A stretch of DNA of 64,000 nucleotides from CAZVLQ01 sp964628185 (GCA_964628185.1 CAZVLQ010000009.1:9931-73930), one strand, 5' to 3'; numbered from the stretch's first letter, positions 33,917 to 43,221 are shown. The notes: a model not told the origin generated them from the sequence alone. Translations and numbers: made by a program.

Positions 33917-33991
33917 GTTTTCTTTTGCTCGTCAATAGGTTACATTTACAAGCGTATAATCAGCTTGAATTGCTGCAAGATACACAACGCC

Positions 33992-35281
33992 CTAATCCCG
34001 GTGCTCTTGCGCGGCCAGCTCTTCAGGATACATACAGCGCTCCACCTGCAAATTCGGCTGTTTCTGGAGATCAACATCACGCGGCTTGATGCTGTTGCCA
34101 TGCCGATCCGAGGCCAGACGAATAATCGGGCGCAGCGGGAGACGGCGATGAACGCAGATCACCCGCCCGATATCACCCGTATTGAGCTGAACATAAGTAC
34201 CGACGGGATAAAGCGAGACCGATTCAATCAAACTCCTGAGCATGGCCGGATCAAAGGCTTTCTTGTGATGAATAATCAGTTCGCGAATGGCATCGCGCGG
34301 CAATAGCCGCCTGCGATAGGGCCGGAAGTGAATCAGGGCCTCGAACATGGAAAGCAGGCCGATGATGCGGGCGGAAGGGCTGATTTCATTTCCCTTCAGT
34401 CCCAGCGGCTCCCCCGATCCGTCATAGCGTTCCCGCGCCTGCGAGGCGGCAGCCAGAATACGATTGTCGCTGACGCCACAGCTGCGCAAATATGCGGCGC
34501 CCTCCTTTAAGGCAAGTTCAATCTGCCCGCGTTCCTCGCTTTTCAGTTTCTCCTGTTTCAGGCGTATGAAGGCGGACACCCGGGCCATGCCGATATGATG
34601 CAACATGGCGGCCAGCACCAGCATATGAAGTTCATGCTCATCAAGCTGAAGATGTATTCCCATTTTGATGGCATAAAGCATCATGGTGATGGATTTTTCA
34701 ACCAGATCTCCAAGATCCCTGTCCACGCCCCGAATACGGCTCGTGCTCCTGCTGATCGCGAGTTCAAGAAGATTAACGCCTTCCGGCTTTTTCACCAGAA
34801 AACGAAGCAGTATCCGGATATGCGCTGAAAGGTGATCGATACGAACCGGCCTCCCCCTGCTTGCCGCCTGAAAGATACGCAGCGTATGGGTGACGCACTG
34901 ACCCAGCCAGTCTTTCCTGTCTTTCCCCTTCCCGGCCATTTTTCTGTTCCGGGGCTCAACACCCTGCCTGGATTGCATCTGCCGGCCGGCATCGGATGTC
35001 GCCCGGCTTTCAACCGCCTTCCTGACGGCCGGACCTGTCCCTGAAGACGCAACAACTTTTTTCGGGGCGACCGGAGCCGGCGGGGGAATTACGGTGGTTT
35101 CCTGTGCGGATGCAGGTGCCCGCAGCGGCTGCCGGACCTGCTCCGCCCCTTCTGCAGGCTGCCGGTTCGGGATTTGTCCGGGATGAGACGGGATGGAAAC
35201 CTGTGGAGCCCGCTCCACCGCTGCGGAAGTCGGTCGCTTCGGAATATGTCCGGATCGCAACAGATCGATATAGCTCAGCAT
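33992..35281 (-). CDS. Degenerate HD-GYP domain protein with proline-rich N-terminus
   Basis: A 429-residue cytoplasmic protein. Residues 1-120 are proline/charged and probably disordered. Residues 145-350 match the HD-GYP fold. The metal motif HDIGK is changed to LHHIGMAR (228-233), the HHE before DGSGYP is replaced by QARER, and GYP reads GEP (YDGSGEPLG at 286-294). A C-terminal domain (about 355-410, VGTYVQLNTGDIGRV) is the small barrel found after many HD-GYP domains. With metal ligands missing, c-di-GMP hydrolysis is doubtful, and a binding or scaffold role is inferred. It overlaps the ATPase gene by 7 bp and lies 75 bp before the exporter gene. Confidence 0.75.
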   Translation of the reverse strand: MLSYIDLLRSGHIPKRPTSAAVERAPQVSIPSHPGQIPNRQPAEGAEQVRQPLRAPASAQETTVIPPPAPVAPKKVVASSGTGPAVRKAVESRATSDAGRQMQSRQGVEPRNRKMAGKGKDRKDWLGQCVTHTLRIFQAASRGRPVRIDHLSAHIRILLRFLVKKPEGVNLLELAISRSTSRIRGVDRDLGDLVEKSITMMLYAIKMGIHLQLDEHELHMLVLAAMLHHIGMARVSAFIRLKQEKLKSEERGQIELALKEGAAYLRSCGVSDNRILAAASQARERYDGSGEPLGLKGNEISPSARIIGLLSMFEALIHFRPYRRRLLPRDAIRELIIHHKKAFDPAMLRSLIESVSLYPVGTYVQLNTGDIGRVICVHRRLPLRPIIRLASDRHGNSIKPRDVDLQKQPNLQVERCMYPEELAAQEHRD

Positions 35282-36084
35282 AGACGCCAGTCGTATTTTT
35301 CTATCGTCTCACAAACCAGACAACTGTTCACCATGGAATAGCCCTTGCGCATACCAAGCAAAAGGCAGCGGTCCATCAGGTGATTGATGCGCCGGGGAAC
35401 CCCCCCGCTATGCCGGTATATCAAATCAGCGGCCTGACGTGTGAGAATGGCGCCTTCATTCCCTGCAAGGCGCAGGCGATGCAGGATATACCGGGCTGTT
35501 TCCTGCAAGGAAAGCGGGCCAAGGTGCAGGTGTACGGCGATACGCTGCTGCAGGGCGGGAACCCTGGAAACCTTTTTACGCAATTCAGGCTGGCCAATGA
35601 ACATCAGTGTAAGCAGAAAACGGTTGGGAAGGCGGAAATTCAGTAACAGCCGCAATTCCTCGAAGGTCACAAGTGACGGGATATCCTGTGCTTCGTCAAT
35701 GCAAACAACGGTATCCCGGCCGCTTGATGCATTGGATGCAAGGTGCTGCTGCAGGGCATGGAGCATTTCCCCCTTGTCATTACCTGCGGATTCAAGGCCA
35801 AGTTGCCGGTTGATTTCACGAAGCATCTCCAGAGCGTTAAGCCGCGGCCAGGTAATCAATGCGATATCGTAGCGATCCTCCGGGAGATTCAGCAACGTTC
35901 GCTGGCTAAGCATGGTTTTACCGCAGCCGATATCTCCGGTCAGCATCAGGGTGCCCTTGCGGCGGGTAATTGCTTCGGTCAAATCCTCGGAAATTTCACG
36001 CTGTGCGTCCGTTTCAAAAAACACAATAGCGCTGGAAACATCTTCAAATGGAAAATGCTGAAGATTCCAGTGCTTAAGGTACAT
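35275..36084 (-). CDS. ExeA/GspA-like AAA ATPase
   Basis: A 269-residue AAA ATPase resembling the ExeA N-terminal domain and the ATPases of exosortase-linked polysaccharide loci. Walker A is TGDIGCGKTM (49-58), Walker B is VVCIDEAQD (126-134), the sensor region is FIGQPEL (162-168), and the C-terminal lid has SGGVPRRIN (226-234). Unlike GspA it has no transmembrane or peptidoglycan-binding part, so it acts in the cytoplasm. It is the first gene of the polysaccharide run, and no exosortase or GspB partner is nearby. An assembly or energy role is inferred. Confidence 0.82.
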   Translation of the reverse strand: MYLKHWNLQHFPFEDVSSAIVFFETDAQREISEDLTEAITRRKGTLMLTGDIGCGKTMLSQRTLLNLPEDRYDIALITWPRLNALEMLREINRQLGLESAGNDKGEMLHALQQHLASNASSGRDTVVCIDEAQDIPSLVTFEELRLLLNFRLPNRFLLTLMFIGQPELRKKVSRVPALQQRIAVHLHLGPLSLQETARYILHRLRLAGNEGAILTRQAADLIYRHSGGVPRRINHLMDRCLLLGMRKGYSMVNSCLVCETIEKYDWRLC

Positions 36085-36346
36085 ACGCTTCCCTCCGCCA
36101 ATACTGTATCATCAATGAAAAAGGCGGTGAAAGTCAAGTTTGTATTTGAATTTCATGTATACAAGATCCGATCATCGCACGGGAGCATGAAGACAGGACC
36201 GAATCCGCCTCGCCCTCAGGCGGAAACTATACGGACGGGAAAAGAGCCAATGCTCGATACAGATGAGGAAAGCGAGCACGATCACGGCGTAACATCGCCG
36301 CCGCAAACCGCATTCAGGATATACGAAACCTGCTCAGGACTGCGGA
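36085..36346. other. Intergenic region upstream of the polysaccharide operon
   Basis: This 262-bp, locally AT-rich gap separates the ATPase gene from the glycine-zipper gene. On the minus strand, TTGACT at about 36140-36135 could be a -35 box, but no good -10 sits at the right distance. No gene or strong repeat is seen. It is the most likely place for the operon promoter. Confidence 0.4.
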
Positions 36347-36898
36347 CTAAAGACTGCTCAGATTATCCCTGGCAACGGTATAGCCGGGATTGATCTTGAG
36401 CGCCTCTTTGAACTCGGCCCTGGCGCGATCACGGTCATGTGAACCGTTCCGGGTGTAATAGGCCACACCAAGATCATTGTGAACCCGGGCATCGCCGGGG
36501 CAAAGCTTCACGGCCTTTTCCAGATAATACACCTTGTCATCATTGTTTTTGGTCTTGAGAGAACGATCAAAATAATCCTGACCCTCGGCGCAATTCTGAG
36601 CGCTGATCTTTCCGCCACCGGCCGGTTGTTGAACCTGCTGCCGGGCCGTGGCCTCCCTGCGTCCGGTTTCCCTGGCCTTCTGCTCGCTCTTGTCCATCTG
36701 ACTGCCGATGATGTAACCGCCGATGGCGCCAATCGCTGCTCCCTTGCCGGCGCCGCCGGAACGATCCACGGCATGTCCGATGCCCGCACCGATACCGGCG
36801 CCAAGCAACGCCCCCATCATGCCTTTGTCGCCGGCCATGGAAGGAGAGGCGAACACCGCCAGGCCAAGCAATATCATCCACATTTTACGCATCGCCAT
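36347..36898 (-). CDS. Secreted glycine-zipper and TPR protein
   Basis: A 183-residue exported protein. The signal peptide is at 1-22 (cleavage after SMA). A glycine-zipper membrane segment (about 27-66, GALLGAGIGAGIG and GAAIGAIGGYIIG) precedes a polar Q/R stretch. One to two TPR units (about 105-175) end with FKEALKINPGYTVARDNL. Two cysteines (near 102 and 132) may form a disulphide. No known function. It may be an envelope lipid-associated adaptor. Confidence 0.7.
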   Translation of the reverse strand: MAMRKMWMILLGLAVFASPSMAGDKGMMGALLGAGIGAGIGHAVDRSGGAGKGAAIGAIGGYIIGSQMDKSEQKARETGRREATARQQVQQPAGGGKISAQNCAEGQDYFDRSLKTKNNDDKVYYLEKAVKLCPGDARVHNDLGVAYYTRNGSHDRDRARAEFKEALKINPGYTVARDNLSSL

Positions 36899-36983
36899 AG
36901 CCCCCTTTCATATCATTCTGTTATTAGTATAGACGACAAACAGAAAATTACATGCACAAACGGGGGTAAGAATTGCACCTTTT

Positions 36984-37922
36984 TTAACGCTCGTGGGGAT
37001 GGATACGCGCACCTTCGAAGCGTGGCGAAATGCTGCGTTCCGGCTTGATGCGGGCGCCCTCATAGTCGCCCGTATGGTTGCGAATACCGGTGCCTGGAAA
37101 TCCGCCTTTCACCGCCTGCCCGCCCATCTTTTTCGATATGCGAAAAAAGGCCGCGCTGCTCACGCGCCATATTTTTACCGGCAGGGCCCGTGCCTGTGCT
37201 CGCGTAGAAGCAACGCGATCCCGGGCGGCCGGATGGTTGGCAAAGAAGCCCGCCAGCATACCGCGATTGCCACGCTCCAGCTTGACCAGGTTTTGCAGAA
37301 ACCGGCTCATGGACATGGGATCAAAGCGCGTTCGGTAAAGAATGGCCACACCGCGCCGGTCGGCATCCGCCTCGGCCTGGCGCGAGTATTTCGTCAATTG
37401 CCCCTGAGCCAGCAGTCTGCCGGCAATCAGCGCCGCATTACCTCCGCTACCCCGTCCTACAATAGCGCCCAGCACGCCCAGACCGATTTGATAGCGTTGC
37501 GCCTTTTCTATCTGCGCCTTGTGGTGTCGGCCTTCAACGTGCCCGATCTCATGCGCGATGACACTTGCCAGCTCCGCTTCAGAGCCCGCAATCTCAAGCA
37601 CCTTGCTGTGCACATAGATAAATCCGCCCGGAAGAGCGAAGGCGTTGATATGATTGTCCTGGATTACCCGGAACCGCCAGGGAAGATTCGGCCGGGCGCT
37701 GGCGTGGGCCAGTTCCATACCCAGCCTCGACACATAATTCTGGACCGCCGGATCACGCAACAGGCGCACCTTTTGTTCAACCTGGGCCGCGGCCTGCCTG
37801 CCAATGCTGATCTCATCCTGTTCGCTGAGCGAAAACATCCCTGCCTGCACGCTCTGCACGGCGGAAAAAAAGAACAGTATCGCTATACCAACGGATTGGA
37901 TATAACGGGGGATTCTCAACAT
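36984..37922 (-). CDS. M48-family periplasmic metalloprotease
   Basis: A 312-residue secreted protease with a signal peptide (about 1-27). The zinc motif is AHEIGH (HExxH) near 126, with the third ligand in EADADRRG near 195. It resembles BepA/YfgC or LoiP-type enzymes that clear misassembled outer-membrane proteins, although no TPR domain follows. The ATG at 37922 is chosen because it begins the signal peptide (MLRIPRYIQSVGIAILFFF); the frame extends upstream into the antiporter gene. It starts 2 bp after the antiporter stop, so they may be co-transcribed. Confidence 0.85.
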   Translation of the reverse strand: MLRIPRYIQSVGIAILFFFSAVQSVQAGMFSLSEQDEISIGRQAAAQVEQKVRLLRDPAVQNYVSRLGMELAHASARPNLPWRFRVIQDNHINAFALPGGFIYVHSKVLEIAGSEAELASVIAHEIGHVEGRHHKAQIEKAQRYQIGLGVLGAIVGRGSGGNAALIAGRLLAQGQLTKYSRQAEADADRRGVAILYRTRFDPMSMSRFLQNLVKLERGNRGMLAGFFANHPAARDRVASTRAQARALPVKIWRVSSAAFFRISKKMGGQAVKGGFPGTGIRNHTGDYEGARIKPERSISPRFEGARIHPHER

Positions 37923-37924
37923 CG

Positions 37925-39091
37925 TCAGGGCAGCAACAGCGAAAGCCTGCGGCTGATGCCCATGTGATAGCGAATCAACAGCGTTCCGCTCAGGGCGCTG
38001 ACGATCACATAGGCAACAACCGTGTTGTAAAAACTGATTCCCCATGGCTGCCCAAGCGTTAGCGCAGCCACAACCAGCGCGAACTCTCCCCGGGGCACAA
38101 GCATCAAACCTAGCCTTATAGCCGCCTCGCTGGACATGGACCTCGTTTTGCCCCCAAGATACCCACCCAGAATTTTGGCAAGGCTTGTCACCAGAACCAG
38201 AAGGATTGCCACATAAAACCCGTCCGTCAGCAGGCGCCAGTCCGCACCCGCGCCAATAGCCGCGAAAAAACCAACAGCCAGGAGTTCGCGGTGGGGCACA
38301 AGCAATGACTCGATTTTTTCCCGGCTGTCACTTTCGGACACCACCATGCCGACCAGCAACGCTCCGACCGCAGCGGAAATACCCGAAGATTCACCGATGC
38401 CGGCAATCAGGCATACCAGTGCAAGGCTGACCAGCAGGGTCAAATCCTTTTCGGGCTGATTCAGCCAGCGTGAAATCAGACCGAGCCGGGCAAACAAAAT
38501 AAACAGACCCAGCAGCAACAATCCGGCAAACAGGGCCGTGACCATTCCCCCCACCAGCGCAAGCGATCCGGTGCCAAGCATGACAACACAAACAGGAAGC
38601 AGCAAAGCCATAACCAGATCTTCGATGACCAGCATTCCCAGGCACCATTCAGCCTCCGGCAATACAATCAGTTTATAATCAGTCAATCCCCTGGCAATGA
38701 TGGCGGAAGAAGAAGCGTAGGCAGCCAGACCAAAACAGATGGCAGCCACCACGGGCATGCCCAGAGCAAGCGCGGCAACTACAGCCAGTGGTATATTTAT
38801 TATTGCATCCCAGAATGCCGGCAACACGAGACCTCTGAAACGATCCCCCAGGCTCCCGGGTGAGAATTCAAGACCCACAAAAAACAGAATCAGCATGGAT
38901 CCAAGCGTCATCAATACATGCAGAAACGACTCAGGAATATCGAATAGCGCACCCAGCATAACGCCGCCCAGGAGATAGCCGGGGACGGTGGAAAACCGCA
39001 ATCGAAGCCCCAGCCCTCCCGTAATGGCCAGGAACCCGAAAGCTACCGCTAGGCCCAGCAGCCATCCACCCGTGCCCTGGACATCAATCAT
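37925..39091 (-). CDS. CPA2-family K+(Na+)/H+ antiporter (KhtU/KefB-like)
   Basis: A 388-residue membrane protein with about 12 helices and no C-terminal RCK domain. Features include GLEFSPG near 73, ASSSAIIARGLTDYK near 126 and VIEDLVMALLLP near 154, matching the family's helix-5 region. It exchanges potassium or sodium for protons. The gene just upstream encodes a KhtT-like regulatory subunit and overlaps by 8 bp, so the pair probably forms a KhtTU-type antiporter. Confidence 0.87.
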   Translation of the reverse strand: MIDVQGTGGWLLGLAVAFGFLAITGGLGLRLRFSTVPGYLLGGVMLGALFDIPESFLHVLMTLGSMLILFFVGLEFSPGSLGDRFRGLVLPAFWDAIINIPLAVVAALALGMPVVAAICFGLAAYASSSAIIARGLTDYKLIVLPEAEWCLGMLVIEDLVMALLLPVCVVMLGTGSLALVGGMVTALFAGLLLLGLFILFARLGLISRWLNQPEKDLTLLVSLALVCLIAGIGESSGISAAVGALLVGMVVSESDSREKIESLLVPHRELLAVGFFAAIGAGADWRLLTDGFYVAILLVLVTSLAKILGGYLGGKTRSMSSEAAIRLGLMLVPRGEFALVVAALTLGQPWGISFYNTVVAYVIVSALSGTLLIRYHMGISRRLSLLLP

Positions 39092-39542
39092 GGTGCCGGA
39101 TCTTTCGCGCCAGCGCCTCCCGATCCACCGGCGGACCCGTCAGATACAGGATATCCGCCGCATGCAACGGGTGCCCGCCGGAAGGGCTTACAGTACTTTC
39201 GGAAACCGGTGATACCGCCATCACGAATGCCGCCCCGCAGGTCAGTGAACCGGCATCCACACCCAGCAGCGGGGAGGTGGCCGGCACGACAAGGCATGTG
39301 ATATCCGGCATGGAAGATGGTTCTGCGGGTCCGGAGCCCGCGGGAAATGCCGTTGCCAGCGCCCGCGCTTCCTCCGATGTAAGGCGAACCGCGGAAGTAG
39401 GAAACTCCGCACCCCTGGGTGTCAGGTAGATTTCATATTCACCGCTTTTATAAGCAATAATGGAAATGCGGCCGCCACCCGTGGACTCAATCCAGAATTT
39501 CCGTCCCACGCCGGGAAGCGCCGCTTCGTTGATTATATTCAT
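39084..39542 (-). CDS. KhtT-like regulatory subunit (RCK-C domain)
   Basis: A 152-residue cytoplasmic protein. The N-terminal part (NEAALPGVGRKFWIE) matches KhtT, and the C-terminal half (about 80-150) matches an RCK-C/TrkA-C domain, which binds a nucleotide or c-di-AMP-like ligand in related systems. The ATG at 39542 gives the family start; a TTG 30 bp upstream is unlikely. It is translationally coupled to the antiporter. Confidence 0.75.
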   Translation of the reverse strand: MNIINEAALPGVGRKFWIESTGGGRISIIAYKSGEYEIYLTPRGAEFPTSAVRLTSEEARALATAFPAGSGPAEPSSMPDITCLVVPATSPLLGVDAGSLTCGAAFVMAVSPVSESTVSPSGGHPLHAADILYLTGPPVDREALARKIRHHD

Positions 39543-39596
39543 AAACCGAGCATAGTCGAAAACCAAACGCAAGCCTACCTGCCGGAGGACTGCATC

Positions 39597-39623
39597 TGCC
39601 TGTTTCCTTATCGGAAACAGGCA
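39597..39623. other. Perfect 11-bp hairpin between leuD and the antiporter pair
   Basis: TGCCTGTTTCC (39597-39607) pairs with GGAAACAGGCA (39613-39623) around a 5-base loop. No T run follows on either strand, so it is not a classical terminator. It lies between the leuD stop and the next minus-strand gene. Confidence 0.6.
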
Positions 39624-39693
39624 CCACGGACATAATGCGGCAGTGGAATCATTCCCCTGAGGCTGACCGTTTTTCTACCTTCCCGCCGTGCTT

Positions 39694-40350
39694 TTACCGG
39701 GTCTGGCCGTCTCCCGGAAACAGCCACGGTGCTTCCACCTTCCGTTTGCGCTCGTAGGCACGGATCAAGCCGGACTCCTGCAACGTCAATGCAATATCAT
39801 CCAGGCCATTGAGCAGGCAGTGCCTGCGGAAAGCATTAATATCAAACCGCATCGTTTCTCCGAAAGGCCCCGCCACAATCCGGGCGTTCAGATCAACCGT
39901 CAGCGTATAGCCCTGCGTCGCCTCACATTCCCGGAACAGCCGGTCTACGATGCCAGCGTCCAGCACAACCGGCAGAATGCCGTTCTTGAAACAGTTGTTG
40001 TAGAAAATATCCGCAAAGCCCGGCGCGATGATGCAGCGAAAGCCGTAATCGACCAGCGCCCATACCGCGTGCTCACGCGAGGAACCACAGCCGAAATTCT
40101 CCCGTGCCAGCAAAATCCCGGCACCCTGATAGCGAGGTTGATTAAGCACAAAATCATGGTTGACGGGCCGCTTCGTGCAATCCATGCCCGGTTCACCGTG
40201 ATCGAGATAACGCCATTCATCAAACAGGTAAGGGCCGTAGCCGCTGCGCCTGACGGATTTCAGGAACTGCTTCGGAATCATCGCATCGGTATCCACATTG
40301 GCACGGTCCAGTGGCGCCACCAGTCCTTCAAAAACAGTAAATGCCTGCAC
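39694..40350 (-). CDS. leuD: 3-isopropylmalate dehydratase small subunit
   Basis: A 218-residue LeuD. Diagnostic sequences are RANVDTDAMIPKQFLK near 16 and GCGSSREHAVWAL near 84. With LeuC it isomerises isopropylmalate in leucine synthesis. GTG at 40350 is the start, preceded by AGGAGA; the frame runs upstream into leuC without family similarity. It lies 34 bp after leuC. Confidence 0.93.
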   Translation of the reverse strand: MQAFTVFEGLVAPLDRANVDTDAMIPKQFLKSVRRSGYGPYLFDEWRYLDHGEPGMDCTKRPVNHDFVLNQPRYQGAGILLARENFGCGSSREHAVWALVDYGFRCIIAPGFADIFYNNCFKNGILPVVLDAGIVDRLFRECEATQGYTLTVDLNARIVAGPFGETMRFDINAFRRHCLLNGLDDIALTLQESGLIRAYERKRKVEAPWLFPGDGQTR

Positions 40351-40384
40351 GCTTGTCTCCTTCAACGTGGTAAGGGGTGAATCG

Positions 40385-41821
40385 TCAGGCGCAAGGAGAA
40401 ACCCTGTCCCCTGACTCCTGCCTCCAGCTTCTGATATCCACAAAATGCCCCGCAATCGCCGCCGCCGCCGCCATGGCGGGAGAAACCAGATGGGTGCGTC
40501 CCCCCTGTCCCTGCCGACCTTCGAAGTTTCGATTGCTGGTTGAAGCGCAGCGTTCACCCGATCCCAGCCGGTCCGCGTTCATACCCAGACACATTGAACA
40601 ACCCGGCTCACGCCATTCAAACCCGGCTGCACACAGGATTTTATCCAGCCCTTCCTCCTCGGCCTGCCGCTTGACCAGCCCCGAGCCGGGCACCACCAGG
40701 GCCAGTTTCACGTTATCCGCCACCCTGCGACCCCTGACAACCGCGGCCGCCGCGCGCAGGTCCTCGATACGCCCGTTGGTACAGGACCCGATAAACACCT
40801 TGTCCACGTCAATCTTCAGGATGGACGTGCCGCTTTCCAGGCCCATGTAATCCAGCGCCCGTTGCCAGCTTTCGCGCTGAACCGCATCACGCGCATCTTC
40901 CGGTGACGGCACGACGCCGGTCACCGGTACGACCATTTCGGGGCTCGTCCCCCAACTTACCTGCGGTGCGATATCAGCGGCGTCGAATGCATGTTCCCGG
41001 GCAAAAACGGCCTCATCGTCCGAATGCAGGTCAAGCCAGGCATGCTCGGCCATTACCCATTGTTCACCCTTCGGCGCAAACGGGCGGCCTTTCACGTAGG
41101 CAAGGGTGACATCGTCAACCGCCACCATGCCGCAGCGCGCTCCGGCCTCAATCACCATATTGCACAGGGTCATGCGTCCTTCCATGGACAGGCTGCGCAC
41201 GGCCCGCCCGGCGAACTCGATGGCATGTCCCGTACCGCCCGCCGTGCCGATCTTTCCAATCACAAACAGGGCTATATCCTTGGACGTTACGCCAGCCGGA
41301 ACCTCTCCCTCAATACGGACCCGCATCGCTTTCGGTTTCTGCTGTATCAGGCATTGCGTGGCCAGCACATGCTCGACCTCGGAAGTGCCGATACCCATGG
41401 CAATGGCCCCCAGCGCGCCATGCGTGGATGTGTGGGAATCGCCGCACACAACCGTCATGCCCGGCAGCGTCAGGCCTTCCTCCGGACCCACGACATGCAC
41501 GATTCCCTGCCGTGGATCATCCATACCAAATTCGCGAATTTCAAACTCGCGGCAGTTGGCATCCAGCGCCTCAACCTGGGTTCGCGAAACCGGATCGGCA
41601 ATGCCCTTGCGCCTGTCTATCGTCGGCACATTGTGATCAGGCATGGCTGCAACCGTATCCCTGCGCCACGGCATACGGCCTGCCAGCCGCAGGCCCTCAA
41701 ATGCCTGCGGACTCGTCACCTCATGCACCAGGTGCCGGTCGATGTACAGCAGTACGGAACCGTCTTCATTTTCCTTGACGACATGCTCATCCCATACTTT
41801 ATCGAACAGGGTTTTCGCCAT
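40385..41821 (-). CDS. leuC: 3-isopropylmalate dehydratase large subunit
   Basis: A 478-residue aconitase-family subunit. It has VCGDSHTSTHGALGAIAMG near 127, and the 4Fe-4S ligands are visible in FIGSCTNGRIEDL and CSMCLGMNADRL. The start at 41821 follows an AGGAG ribosome site; an upstream frame of 15 codons is ignored. The C-terminus is about 10 residues longer than usual. Confidence 0.95.
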   Translation of the reverse strand: MAKTLFDKVWDEHVVKENEDGSVLLYIDRHLVHEVTSPQAFEGLRLAGRMPWRRDTVAAMPDHNVPTIDRRKGIADPVSRTQVEALDANCREFEIREFGMDDPRQGIVHVVGPEEGLTLPGMTVVCGDSHTSTHGALGAIAMGIGTSEVEHVLATQCLIQQKPKAMRVRIEGEVPAGVTSKDIALFVIGKIGTAGGTGHAIEFAGRAVRSLSMEGRMTLCNMVIEAGARCGMVAVDDVTLAYVKGRPFAPKGEQWVMAEHAWLDLHSDDEAVFAREHAFDAADIAPQVSWGTSPEMVVPVTGVVPSPEDARDAVQRESWQRALDYMGLESGTSILKIDVDKVFIGSCTNGRIEDLRAAAAVVRGRRVADNVKLALVVPGSGLVKRQAEEEGLDKILCAAGFEWREPGCSMCLGMNADRLGSGERCASTSNRNFEGRQGQGGRTHLVSPAMAAAAAIAGHFVDIRSWRQESGDRVSPCA

Positions 41822-42027
41822 TCTTGCTCCTTGAAGTTTGCCTTCCGGGTGCGCTATTGTAGCCACCCCGACGGGCCAAGGCGAACGCCGGCATGGGCTT
41901 TTTCACGCAAGCGTCATATATTTTCGGGACCCTGACCGGACTGGAGCTGGAAATGCCCGCTGAACCGATACTTGCAGAACGTCACGGAACCGTAGCCCGA
42001 CCTCATCATTACGGCGGTTCATGAACC
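41822..42027. other. Divergent gap between leuC and folA
   Basis: This 206-bp gap has no gene. On the minus strand, TACAAT (41861-41856) is a possible -10 for leuC without a convincing -35. No leader-peptide attenuator with a leucine run was recognised. Confidence 0.35.
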
Positions 42028-42513
42028 ATGCAGGCCAGGATTTCACTTATCTGGGCTCAGGATGAAAAGGGCCTGATCGGCACTGCGAAAGGGCTTCCCT
42101 GGCATCTTCCCGCCGACATGCAGTGGTTTCGCAGGCAGACCATGGGTAAACCTGTTCTGATGGGGCGCAAAACGCATGCCTCCATCGGCAGGCCCCTGCC
42201 GGCCAGAAAAAATATTATCCTCACCCGGCGGCATGTGGCGGTCGAAGGCTGCACCGTGGTTCATTCACTTGATGAAGCCGTCCGGGCCGCTGACGACGCC
42301 CCTGAACTCATGGTCATAGGTGGTGCCGAGGTGTATGCGCTGACGCTCCCGCATGCCGATCGCCTTTATATTACTGAAATTCATGCCAGCTTTGAAGGCG
42401 ATGTCTATTTCCCACGCTTCAACAGCTCGGCCTGGCGTGAAGCCTTCCGTGAAGACCATACGGCCGCTGCGAACAACCCCTGTGACTACAGCTTTGTCAT
42501 CCTCGAACGCTGA
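42028..42513 (+). CDS. folA: Dihydrofolate reductase
   Basis: A 161-residue DHFR of normal length. It has SLIWAQDEKGLIG (1-18 region), LPWHLPADMQWF near 25 with the catalytic Asp replaced in context by the PADM pattern common in bacteria, VLMGRKTHASIG near 43, and the cofactor loop VIGGAEVY near 96. It reduces dihydrofolate with NADPH. lipB probably starts inside its 3' end. Confidence 0.93.
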   Translation: MQARISLIWAQDEKGLIGTAKGLPWHLPADMQWFRRQTMGKPVLMGRKTHASIGRPLPARKNIILTRRHVAVEGCTVVHSLDEAVRAADDAPELMVIGGAEVYALTLPHADRLYITEIHASFEGDVYFPRFNSSAWREAFREDHTAAANNPCDYSFVILER

Positions 42514-43120
42514 TCTTCCGTTTGAATGGATGGGCCGCAGGTCGTATGGACCCGTGTGGCAAATGATGCGGGTAATGGCAACGGCGATCGCGGATGACAA
42601 GGCCCGTGAAATCATCTGGGCATGTGAACATGAAGCGGTCTATACGACGGGACGCCGGGCGGTGGACAATCGCCTCCGTTCGACACTGCCCGCGCCCTTC
42701 GTGCATACCGACCGGGGCGGCGAGACAACGTTTCACGGACCGGGACAGTTACTGCTGTATCCCATGCTCAATTTGCGCCGGCGCGGCATCGGAGCCCGGA
42801 AATACGTCCACATGCTGGAACAGTCCTGCATCAATCTGTTGCAGGGGTGCGGCATCCATGCCCGGCAACGCCGCGGTTTTCCCGGCGTATGGACGGATGA
42901 TGCCAAAATCGCGGCGCTTGGCATACGCATCGCACGTGGCGTTGCTTATCACGGCATGGCGCTCAATGTTGATGTTGAAGAAAAATGGTTTGCGGCGATC
43001 AACCCCTGCGGCTCGGGTTTGCCGGTGACCAGCCTGGCGGCATTCAGCACGCCGCCGCCGCTAGGCATACTGGCACGGACATGGTATGCTTATTTCTGCC
43101 TGCAAACGGGAATGCCCTGA
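42482..43120 (+). CDS. lipB: Octanoyltransferase LipB
   Basis: A 212-residue LipB that moves octanoate from acyl carrier protein to lipoate-dependent enzymes. RGGETTFHGPGQLLLYPML carries the octanoyl-ACP motif, and the catalytic Cys is in INPCGSG near 178, with Lys in DDAKIAALGIRI near 140. Start options are GTG at 42482, which overlaps folA by 32 bp and gives the usual N-terminal length, or ATG at 42530. The GTG is preferred on length, but no ribosome site decides. Confidence 0.87.
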   Translation: MTTALSSSNADLPFEWMGRRSYGPVWQMMRVMATAIADDKAREIIWACEHEAVYTTGRRAVDNRLRSTLPAPFVHTDRGGETTFHGPGQLLLYPMLNLRRRGIGARKYVHMLEQSCINLLQGCGIHARQRRGFPGVWTDDAKIAALGIRIARGVAYHGMALNVDVEEKWFAAINPCGSGLPVTSLAAFSTPPPLGILARTWYAYFCLQTGMP

Positions 43121-43221
43121 ACACATTTACAGGCTGACGGCGAGTCGCTATGGTTCGCCGCCTTGAAAACGGGACGGGAATAATGGATGCATTCCATGCA
43201 AATGGATTCCGGAGGTTGGAC

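Noticed and set aside
39597..39623. Hairpin after leuD as an intrinsic terminator
   Set aside because: The stem is perfect, but no T tract follows on either strand, so it is listed only as a hairpin.
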